A stretch of DNA of 55,118 nt, from NCBI GenBank assembly GCA_030695565.1, contig JAUYRZ010000119.1, forward strand, positions 1-55,118. The letters are read 5' to 3'. Under the pieces are notes generated by a model that saw nothing but the letters and a program-made list of their open reading frames with translations, was not told the DNA's origin and made no database searches. Shown here piece after piece: positions 16,113 to 22,599 of the stretch; position 1 is the stretch's first letter, and each line of letters starts with the position of its first letter. A program made the position numbers and the translations under genes. Origin of the DNA: Archangium sp. (GTDB taxonomy: Bacteria; Myxococcota; Myxococcia; Myxococcales; Myxococcaceae).

Positions 16113-16739
16113 ATGAAGGTCATCCTCAAGCAGGGCAGCCTCACGGACGGCGATGAGTCGGTGCTGGTCAACGCGTCGAACACCAACGCGCAGCTCGGCA
16201 CCGGCGTCTCGGCCGCCATCAGGCAAGCGTGTGGCAAGGGCTACCAGGAGAAGGTGCTCGCCGCGCTCGAGCATCACTTCAAGGGTCCGATGAAGCCGGC
16301 TGAGGTGCTGCTCACGCACGCCGGTACGCATCCGCGCGCGGTGTGGGTCGCGCACGTCGCGGTGATGGATTACCGCGAGGGGTTCTCTGCGAAAAGTCAC
16401 CCGACGGTCGACACCATTCGCACCGCGTGTGAGCGACTCTGGGATGTGGTCGAGACGATTCCAGGGGCTGGTGCGCAGTCGGTGGCGATGGTCGCGCTGG
16501 GTGCGGGCACGGGGAATCTCGGTGTGGCTGAGCCCACTCGTATTGCGGCGCAGACGCTCAAGGCGCATGTCGCGATTCACAAGAACACTCGCATCGAGCG
16601 CGTCGCGTTCTATGGGTTTCAGCCGCCCGACTACATCGCGATGGCGCACGTGCTCGCGGCGGAGTTTCCCGAGGTGAAGGCGCAGTTGCCCCCCGAGGTG
16701 CTCAAGTTCGTCGAGGAGGAGTTGAAGCAGAAGGAATAG
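16113..16739 (+). CDS. Macro-domain protein (ADP-ribose-binding or ADP-ribosyl hydrolase type)
   Basis: The 208-residue single-domain protein is predicted to bind or process ADP-ribose derivatives. The N-terminal strand plus VLVNASNTNAQLGTGVSAAI (about residues 18-37) carries the ligand-binding Asn and the glycine-rich loop between strand and helix. The phosphate-binding loop is VALGAGTGNLG (about 127-137). Catalytic residues of MacroD-type hydrolases are not complete in an obvious way, so it may bind rather than cleave. The start is ATG 16113 (MKVILKQGS). A Glu/Lys-rich tail (VEEELKQKE) ends the protein. The next gene downstream is on the opposite strand after 345 bp of unusual repeat DNA. 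Confidence 0.82.
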   Translation: MKVILKQGSLTDGDESVLVNASNTNAQLGTGVSAAIRQACGKGYQEKVLAALEHHFKGPMKPAEVLLTHAGTHPRAVWVAHVAVMDYREGFSAKSHPTVDTIRTACERLWDVVETIPGAGAQSVAMVALGAGTGNLGVAEPTRIAAQTLKAHVAIHKNTRIERVAFYGFQPPDYIAMAHVLAAEFPEVKAQLPPEVLKFVEEELKQKE

Positions 16740-16817
16740 GCCTTGGGGAAGGCCGGGTTCAGGATCTCCCTCGGGGTCGCATCGGGCAGGCCTCTCTGCT
16801 TCGAGCGAAGACCCTCA

Positions 16818-16909
16818 CTTGTTACGAAATTGGCAATCGACTCCGAAAATCGAGAGTCGCCGTACGGCACGCGGCCGAACAGGATGTTGATTGCGAGTTC
16901 CGTAACAAG
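16818..16909. repeat. Palindromic unit 1
   Basis: This 92-bp unit has perfect 9-bp terminal inverted repeats (CTTGTTACG...CGTAACAAG). Inner matching blocks (CAATCgA and TTGATTG) extend the ends to about 23 bp with mismatches. It resembles unit 2 in direct orientation. Confidence 0.7.
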
Positions 16910-16940
16910 GTCTTGTAAGCGTCTCTCCCAAAACTCGAGC

Positions 16941-17032
16941 CTTGTTGCGGAATGTACAATCGACGATCGAAATCGTGACGGACCGTGCGGCATGTCGTCG
17001 GAAGCGGTGTCGATTGAATGATGCGCAACAGA
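16941..17032. repeat. Palindromic unit 2
   Basis: Diverged copy of unit 1 of about the same length, starting CTTGTTGCG and ending near CGCAACAG. Inner CAATCGAC and GTCGATTG form a perfect inverted pair. The spacing to unit 1 is 31 bp. It could be a miniature element or an array of structured-RNA or protein-binding sites. Confidence 0.65.
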
Positions 17033-17080
17033 ACGGGCGAGCACATTCGACACCACGCTCTTCGACGCCAGGTACGCAGG

Positions 17081-17100
17081 CCCCTCACCCCGCTTCGCGG
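17081..17100 (-). repeat. Half-copy of the dispersed repeat at the AraC gene end, copy G
   Basis: CCCCTCACCCCGCTTCGCGG covers the stop codon (17085-17087) and the last codons (REAG) of the AraC-type gene, so the repeat defines that protein's C-terminus. Confidence 0.6.
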
Positions 17101-18083
17101 TACTTGCCGGGTGTCGTGCCCGTCCACGTGCGGAAGGCTCTGACGAACGCTCCGGTGTCTGCGTAGCCGACCTGCTCTGCGACCTCGGCGAGCGAAGCAT
17201 CCGAGCGCGCAAGCAGACGTTCTGCCTGCGTGCGGCGCACCTCGGTCAGCAGCCCGCCGAACGACACGCCTTCTTCGGTGAGCCGGCGTTGCAGCGTTCG
17301 TGCGGTCACGTGCAGCCGCTTGGCTGTCTTCGCGAGCGTGGCGTCGCCCTTCGGCAAGAGGGAGAGCACTGCTCCACGTGCCTGTTCGTAGAGCGCATCG
17401 CGGTCACCACACGCGGCGAGCACGGCGGCTCCGTGCAGCTCGAGTGCGCGGTTGAGATCAGCGTCTGCTCCGAGCGGTTTGCGGGCGAGATCCTTCGCGC
17501 TGAAGGTCAGTCCGTTCGAGGTGCGACCGAACGCGATGTCCTTCGTGCCGAGATGCGCGGCGAGCTCGGGCGGGCAGACCTTCTCGTCGTGGGCGAACCA
17601 GGCGCGAACGGGCTTGAGGTCGTCACCCATCATCTCGCGCGCGATCTGGAGAATGCGCGCCACGGTGAACATGTTGCCCTGCCGGCCTACGCCGCCTTTC
17701 TGCGGTGCGCGGTGATGCAGGGAGAGTTCGTCTCCATCGGGCTCGGTGCTCCAGCGCACCAGCGGATTGATCAGCGCGCCGTAGGTGCCGAGCTGCTCCA
17801 TCGCGATGCGAAGGGTGGGGGCGCTGCGCAGGCCGAACTCGAGCAAGCCGTACGAGCCGCGCGTCATGGCCTGGGCGCAGTGCAGACCGAAGAGCGGATC
17901 TGCGAGCTCCTTCGACACGTCGGTGAGCAGCGAGCCCAGCTCGGGCAGGCTCACTTCGGGCACCTGCGTGGGCAGGTACTTCTTCTCGAGCTTGCTCGGG
18001 TCTTTGCCGGCGCGGCGTACGAGGGCCAACACGAAAGGAACGAGGGCGGAGTTGAAGCGCCTGGTCTTGGGGGTCCTGGCCAT
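17085..18083 (-). CDS. AraC-family transcriptional regulator
   Basis: The 332-residue regulator has an N-terminal arabinose-binding-type (PF12625-like) effector domain, about residues 15-200, including LPELGSLLTDVSKELADPLF and GLLEFGLRSAPTLRIAM. The C-terminal double helix-turn-helix has LAKTAKRLHVTARTLQRRL (first) and LAEVAEQVGYADTGAFVRAF then RTWTGTTPGKYRE (second). This layout is that of OruR/ArgR-like activators; effector and targets are unknown. ATG 18083 (MARTPKTRRF) is preferred. An extension to 18281 would be encoded by a palindrome and lacks domain content. The stop lies inside a repeat half-copy. Its promoter region holds a striking 24-bp-arm palindrome (18228-18291). Confidence 0.9.
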   Translation of the reverse strand: MARTPKTRRFNSALVPFVLALVRRAGKDPSKLEKKYLPTQVPEVSLPELGSLLTDVSKELADPLFGLHCAQAMTRGSYGLLEFGLRSAPTLRIAMEQLGTYGALINPLVRWSTEPDGDELSLHHRAPQKGGVGRQGNMFTVARILQIAREMMGDDLKPVRAWFAHDEKVCPPELAAHLGTKDIAFGRTSNGLTFSAKDLARKPLGADADLNRALELHGAAVLAACGDRDALYEQARGAVLSLLPKGDATLAKTAKRLHVTARTLQRRLTEEGVSFGGLLTEVRRTQAERLLARSDASLAEVAEQVGYADTGAFVRAFRTWTGTTPGKYREAG

Positions 18084-18403
18084 GGGCCGGCAGCCTGCCA
18101 TGAGTGAGTCGAGGGCTCTTGCCCAAGCGAGAGGTGGTTCGGAATGGGTCTGGGTCGGCGCTCGAACGAACAGGCCTCTCGCGTCGAGCACGGATCCGCA
18201 CGGGACCCGCTGAGTCGCTCTCGTCGCCTCGCTGCCGTTGAGACGCAATAAAGCCAGAAAACTAGTCTTATTGCGTATCAACGGCAGCGAGACGAAGAAG
18301 CGACACCCGCGCCGTAGCCAGCTTCAGCGCGTCACACGAAGGGTCGTGCCGAGGGCCAGTTCGTGTTGCTCGCGGGAGCGTGAGAACAAACCCACCACGC
18401 TCT
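18084..18403. other. Region upstream of AraC gene, with large palindrome
   Basis: This roughly 320-bp gap has no convincing gene. It contains the 18228-18291 palindrome about 145 bp upstream of the AraC start. Open frames on both strands through the palindrome mirror each other because of its symmetry. Confidence 0.6.
18228..18291. repeat. 64-bp palindrome with 24-bp arms
   Basis: Left arm 18228-18251 and right arm 18268-18291 are inverted repeats with 23 of 24 positions matching (CTCGCTGCCGTTGA...), around a 16-bp loop that includes ACTAGT. There is no T-tract, so it is not a standard terminator. It may be a cruciform or RNA hairpin, a miniature inverted-repeat element, or a binding site for the divergent region. 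Confidence 0.85.
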
Positions 18404-18950
18404 TCAAGAGCCGACTTCGCTCACCACCAGACAATCTCCAGACACCAGAGGAACCCTTCCCAGGTTCAGCGTCGGCGGCAACTGGCGCATGTACATCGAC
18501 TCCATCCGCAACGTGAGCAGCTGCCCCGCGTGCTCGAACGTCAGCGCGTGCAACCCACCGAGTGAGAAGCTGCTCCCCACCACGCGGAGCTCGACCAACT
18601 CCGGTCCGTGACCGGCGAACACGCGATCGCCGGCGATGACGAACAGCCCGCGCGTCGGCGAACGGAGGGCGTCAGCCCGCTCCTTGCGACAGGCCAGTCA
18701 GCGAACTCCTCCGGAGGCAGCGAACGAACGATCGACGGAGGGGAGCGCATCGGCTGAAGCTCCCGCGCAAAAGAGTCGGCGCGCAGAGCTCGCTGGACAC
18801 CTGACGCCAGCTGCTCCACCACCAGCACCGTTCCGTCAGCGGTGAGCCCAACCCGGACATCTTCCGCGGAGGCGGCTCGAACCCCGCGGGCGGAGTGAAC
18901 GGTGCACACGGCACCGCGCTCACCCACAAACTCAAGATCAGCGCACTCAC
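18404..18950 (-). pseudogene. Decayed secreted/lipoprotein gene with two frameshifts
   Basis: A GTG at 18950 overlaps the stop of the upstream gene (GTGA) and opens a signal-like segment (VSALILSLWVSAVPCAP). After about 25 codons sense continues in a second frame (AEDVRVGLTADGTVLVVEQL) until about 18680, then in the third frame (GLFVIAGDRVFAGHGPELV, then SFSLGGLHALTFEHAG). The third frame ends in a stop at 18404. The protein-like character moves through all three frames in order, suggesting two indels in a gene once translationally coupled to its neighbour. Family is unknown. Sequencing errors would look the same. Confidence 0.5.
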
Positions 18951-19903
18951 TGCTGCGTGAGCGTCGCGGTGCCCGGCTCGTGCGTCGCCGTGCCGGCATC
19001 GGTCTCGCGCGTGGAGAACGTCGACCCGTTCAGGCACGTCTCGAACGTCTGCCCGCTGCTGGTGATGGTCAGCGAAGTCGCTCCCACCGAGTACGCCACG
19101 CCGCTGTTGTCGATGTTGATCGTCCGGTTCACCAGGCAATCACACGCGCCTGCATCCACGTAGCAGCTGCCCGTGTACCCGCCCTGCGAGATGCCGCTGC
19201 TCACCAGGCCACACAACGTGGAACTCGCGCAGGTGCCGGTGATGGTGGCCGAGACCGTCACGCCACCCCGCACCACGCGGCAGAGGTTCGTGCCCGAGAA
19301 CGTCGCGTAGCCCGAGAGGCCGCCGTCGTAGCCGTTCACACGCACCGACCCCTGTCCGCACACGCCTTCGATGCGGGTGATCGCCGAGTCGAACTCATCC
19401 TGGGAGATGCATGCGGCTGAATAGAAGAACGTCCCCGTCGGACTGCCCCCACACCCCGTCGATGAAGGGCAGGTCTGCGGGAACGTGATGGGGATCGTCG
19501 GAGGCGACATCGACTGACAGTTCACGTTCGCTCCACCACCACCACCTGATCCGCCGCCCATCGCGCCGCCGCCGCTGCCGCCACCGGTCACGCCGCCACC
19601 TGATCCGCCGCCCGTCGCGCCGCCGCCGGATCCGCCACCACCACCGCCGACTGATCCGCCTCCGCCGCCTCCTGCAGCTGAGCGCACGCAGACTTTCGCC
19701 TGGCAGTTGAAGCCCAGGTCGCAGGCGGAACACAGGGAGCCGGCTGCGCCACAGGCTGCGGCGGTCTCACCGGTTTGACAGGCACCCGTCGCGTCGCAAC
19801 AGCCGGCACAGTTCGCGGCAGAACACGCGGCGGGCGGAGGGCTGCAGGCCAGCGCGAAGACCGCGGATACCGAGAGACCACCTGCCATGAGAAGTGCTCG
19901 CAT
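18947..19903 (-). CDS. Lipoprotein with Cys module and Gly-rich linker
   Basis: The 318-residue exported lipoprotein starts at ATG 19903 (MRALLMAGGLSVSAVFALAC). The lipobox is FALAC with Cys20. Residues about 27-75 are a Cys-rich module (CSAANCAGCCDATGACQTG, CSACDLGFNCQAKVCV). Residues about 78-130 are a Gly/Ser linker. The C-terminal domain (about 131-318) has scattered cysteines and beta-strand character and is not recognised. Upstream frame extension would translate repeat copy H and is rejected. It is likely cotranscribed with the 19951-20856 gene; the repeat lies between them. The downstream decayed gene overlaps its stop. Confidence 0.78.
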   Translation of the reverse strand: MRALLMAGGLSVSAVFALACSPPPAACSAANCAGCCDATGACQTGETAAACGAAGSLCSACDLGFNCQAKVCVRSAAGGGGGGSVGGGGGGSGGGATGGGSGGGVTGGGSGGGAMGGGSGGGGGANVNCQSMSPPTIPITFPQTCPSSTGCGGSPTGTFFYSAACISQDEFDSAITRIEGVCGQGSVRVNGYDGGLSGYATFSGTNLCRVVRGGVTVSATITGTCASSTLCGLVSSGISQGGYTGSCYVDAGACDCLVNRTINIDNSGVAYSVGATSLTITSSGQTFETCLNGSTFSTRETDAGTATHEPGTATLTQQ

Positions 19904-19908
19904 GAAGG

Positions 19909-19942
19909 CCCTCACCCTAACCCTCTCCCAGAGGGAGAGGGG
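19909..19942 (-). repeat. Dispersed palindromic repeat, copy H
   Basis: CCCTCACCCTAACCCTCTCC followed by CAGAGGGAGAGGGG, lying in the 47-bp gap between two minus-strand exported-protein genes, just before the ATG of the downstream one. Confidence 0.8.
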
Positions 19943-19950
19943 ACTCCGAC

Positions 19951-20856
19951 TCACGGGAGCGGATCTCTTGCGAACAGCAGCGGCACCAGCGACGGCAATC
20001 GGAAGCGAAGGTCGAGCCGGCCTTCCAGCCGCGGCGCGTCGACGAACCCCGCGTTCACCGTCGCGCCCAACTCGAACACGTCGGTGATCAACACGCCTGC
20101 CCGCAGCCCCACCACCACCGGCTTGTCGTTGCGTTGCCACCCGATGTACCCGCGCGCCTCCACCCCCAGCGAGAGCCGCTCGACCGGCTGCACCTGCACC
20201 GACACCGCCCAGTGCATCGCATCGTTCTGGCCGGTCTCCTGCTGCTGCCAGATCCAGTACGCCACCGAGGAGAACACATCGATCGTCACCCCGTGCTTCG
20301 CGTGAATGCGTTGGCCCAGCAGCACCTCCAGCAGGTACGCCGGCCCATCCACGAAGCGGCGCGACTCGAGATCCTTGCCCGTCGTCGATTTGGTGATGGC
20401 CCGAAACGCGAGCTTGGGCAGATCCTCACCCGCATCGGCCAGCAGCACCTTGAACCCGAAGCGGATGTCGGCCTTCGCTACGCCCTGCGTGCGGGTCAGG
20501 CCCCACTCCCGGCGCGTCTGCTCCGAGGACCACCACGCTTCCACGAACGCACCTTCGAAGATCGCCTCGGCCCACTTGCCGAACGGGGTGATCAACCGGA
20601 AGGTCGGCAACATCGAGACGTCGCCCAGCTTCCCGTACTGCGCCGCGCCCCCCAGCTGCACCAGGGTGTACGGCTCCATCCACGGCGGCTCGAGCGGGAA
20701 CGACGGCAGGGCGTTGGCCCCCATGGTGCCCGGGTTCATCCAATGTTCCTTGCCCCAGGCTGCGGGCGCGCAGAGGAGCAGGAGCAGGACGAGGGGCAGG
20801 GGGACAGGCCGCACGGCGGCTGCGGATATCAGTAAAAGGAATTTCTGATCGGACAC
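19951..20856 (-). CDS. Exported hypothetical protein, possibly outer-membrane beta-barrel
   Basis: The 301-residue protein starts at GTG 20856 with a long signal peptide (hydrophobic core about residues 19-33, PLPLVLLLLLCAPAAWG). The mature part alternates aromatic and hydrophobic strands (YTLVQLGGAAQYGKLG, FEGAFVEAWWSS, VFSSVAYWIWQQQ, LSLGVEARGYIGWQ, FELGATVNAGFVDA), which suggests a small outer-membrane barrel. No family is recognised. It is divergent from the repetitive protein gene at 20913, with only 56 bp between the starts. Confidence 0.75.
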   Translation of the reverse strand: MSDQKFLLLISAAAVRPVPLPLVLLLLLCAPAAWGKEHWMNPGTMGANALPSFPLEPPWMEPYTLVQLGGAAQYGKLGDVSMLPTFRLITPFGKWAEAIFEGAFVEAWWSSEQTRREWGLTRTQGVAKADIRFGFKVLLADAGEDLPKLAFRAITKSTTGKDLESRRFVDGPAYLLEVLLGQRIHAKHGVTIDVFSSVAYWIWQQQETGQNDAMHWAVSVQVQPVERLSLGVEARGYIGWQRNDKPVVVGLRAGVLITDVFELGATVNAGFVDAPRLEGRLDLRFRLPSLVPLLFARDPLP

Positions 20857-20912
20857 ACAACGTCACACCCTTCCGGGCCGACAATGACTTCAGGAGTTTA
20901 CGGAGCCCCCAA

Positions 20913-22484
20913 ATGACCAAGATTCAACGAGTTGCGAAGCCCCTGGTGAAGTCAGTCTCTGCGAAGGCCCTCCCCAAGGAGGTGCAGAACCTCGCCAAGG
21001 CGAAGAACGCGCAAGTCACCAAGAACGCTGACGGCTCGGTCACCCGCCGCCGCACGACCGCGAAGACCTCCAAGGAGCTCACCACCTCCACGGGCAAGCT
21101 CGCCGAGTCGACCCTCGAGTTCAAGAAGACCGCCACCACCAAGCGCGGCACCCAGAGCGAGAGCACCTTCACCGCCAAGACCGACATGCTCGGCCGCGCC
21201 TCCACCAAGGCCAACCGCGAGACGGTCAACGCCCGGGGCGACACCAGCACCTTCGGCCGCAGCGCCGACGTGTTCGGCGTTCAGAAGCAGACCACCGAGA
21301 AGAACACCACCCGCGAGCGCGGCAACACCATCGTCACCTCGACGCGGAACACCTCGAAGGACTCCGCCGGCAACGCCGCGCGCTCCTCCGACGTGACCCA
21401 GGTCACCGAGACGGGCAAGACGGTCGTCACCACCAACGACAAGCGCGCCACGGGCACCAACCTCGAGACCCGCTCCAGCACCACCTACGAGAACGGCAAG
21501 TTCACGCTCTCCGATGGCGCCGACTGGCAGAAGACCAACAGCTTCGACAAGAGCTACCTCAAGGAGACCGAAGTCGACGCCTCGGGCGTGCTCAAGAAGG
21601 CCGACAAGTTCTCCTCCGTGTTCGGCAAGGTCTTCAAGGCGCTCGGCCTCGAGGGCGAGTGGGAGAAGTCGCTCTCTTCCGACCTGATGAAGACCACCAC
21701 CCTGGTGCAGGGCGACCACGGCTCGGTCACCACCCAGGTGGGCGTCAGCGGCAACCAGCGTTTCGCCATCAACGGTGACGGGGTGCAGGCCAGCTTCGAT
21801 CGCACGGCCCGCGCCGGCGTCTCCGCGAAGTCGCACGGCGAGGTCGAAGGCCGCTACGGCACCGCCTCCTACGACGCGAGCGCGCAGGCCGAAGCCATCG
21901 CCACCGTCGACGCGCAGGGCAAGATCGACAGCAACGGGCTCGACGCGGTGGTCAACGCGCGGGTGGCCGTCTCCGTGGAAGCCGAGATCACCGCGCGCGC
22001 GCAGAGCCAGAGCGTCACCTTCATGGGCACGCAGCTCAACGCGGCCGTCGAAGGTCACGTCAAGGTCGCCGCCGAAGCCTCTGCCGAAGTGACCGGCCGG
22101 GTCTCGGTGACCCGCAACCCGCCCCGCGCGATCGCCCAGGGCACCGCCGGCGCCTCGGCCGTGGCCAAGGCCGAAGCCGACCTCAAGCTCTCCGCCGGTC
22201 CCTTCTCGGTGGTGGGCAACGCCTACGCCAGCGCCGGCGCCGAAGCGCGCGCCTCGGGCGTCATCGGGTACGAAGACGGCAAGTTCAAGATTGGTGGCAG
22301 CGTCGGTGCCGCCCTCGGTCTGGGCGCAGGCGCGGGCGTCACCGTGGAAGTCGACGTGGCGCAGATCGGCCAGATGGCCAAGAACGCCGCTGACGTCAAC
22401 GGCGACGGCAAGCTGGGCCTGGATGACGCGGGCGCAGCGGTCACCAAGTCGGCCCGCCGCGTGGCCAGCTGGTTCGGTTTCTGA
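20913..22484 (+). CDS. Repetitive Thr/Lys- then Ala-rich protein with C-terminal calcium-type motif
   Basis: This is a 523-residue protein with no signal peptide or membrane segment. Residues 1-60 are basic. Residues about 60-220 are Thr/Lys/Ser-rich with degenerate repeats (TTTKRG..., TSTRNTSK, TVVTTNDK). Residues about 270-470 are Ala/Val-rich strands (YDASAQAEAIATVDAQGK, NARVAVSVEAEITARAQ). Near the end DVNGDGKLGLDDAG matches the DxNxDGxxxxxD calcium-binding loop seen in EF-hand and dockerin repeats. It ends in an aromatic SWFGF. I recognise no family. Composition suggests a fibrous or surface-associated protein, which would need a non-Sec route. A good ribosome-binding site (GGAG) precedes ATG 20913. 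A hairpin (22493-22518) follows the gene. Confidence 0.8.
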   Translation: MTKIQRVAKPLVKSVSAKALPKEVQNLAKAKNAQVTKNADGSVTRRRTTAKTSKELTTSTGKLAESTLEFKKTATTKRGTQSESTFTAKTDMLGRASTKANRETVNARGDTSTFGRSADVFGVQKQTTEKNTTRERGNTIVTSTRNTSKDSAGNAARSSDVTQVTETGKTVVTTNDKRATGTNLETRSSTTYENGKFTLSDGADWQKTNSFDKSYLKETEVDASGVLKKADKFSSVFGKVFKALGLEGEWEKSLSSDLMKTTTLVQGDHGSVTTQVGVSGNQRFAINGDGVQASFDRTARAGVSAKSHGEVEGRYGTASYDASAQAEAIATVDAQGKIDSNGLDAVVNARVAVSVEAEITARAQSQSVTFMGTQLNAAVEGHVKVAAEASAEVTGRVSVTRNPPRAIAQGTAGASAVAKAEADLKLSAGPFSVVGNAYASAGAEARASGVIGYEDGKFKIGGSVGAALGLGAGAGVTVEVDVAQIGQMAKNAADVNGDGKLGLDDAGAAVTKSARRVASWFGF

Positions 22485-22492
22485 GTTGCTGA

Positions 22493-22518
22493 TGAGGGCG
22501 TTTGCTCATCCGCCCTCA
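22493..22518 (+). terminator. Hairpin after repetitive protein gene
   Basis: TGAGGGCG and CGCCCTCA form a perfect 8-bp stem around a 10-base loop starting nine bases past the stop codon. No T-tract follows, so terminator function is uncertain. Confidence 0.35.
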
Positions 22519-22599
22519 CGTTCCACCGGGAACGGCTGAAAATCGGGTCTGTTCCCCCGGGGGCGTCGGCTGCATGATGCCGACCCCGGGGGAGCACTC

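Larger units (their letters stand above)
16740..17084. other. Non-coding region with two palindromic units
   Basis: This 345-bp gap between convergent genes is less GC-rich than its surroundings. A small hairpin follows the macro gene (GGCCTT-GGGG-AAGGCC, 16739-16754, no T-tract). The rest holds two related palindromic units described separately. Short open frames on both strands follow the palindromes and are not accepted as genes. Confidence 0.6.

Noticed and set aside
16743-17021. Small plus-strand ORF between macro and AraC genes
   Set aside because: It follows the palindromic units and has mirror-image frames on the other strand; no ribosome-binding site or motif.
18238-18516. Small ORF starting in the 18228-18291 palindrome
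   Set aside because: Its first residues mirror those of the upstream extension of the AraC frame because of palindrome symmetry, not homology.
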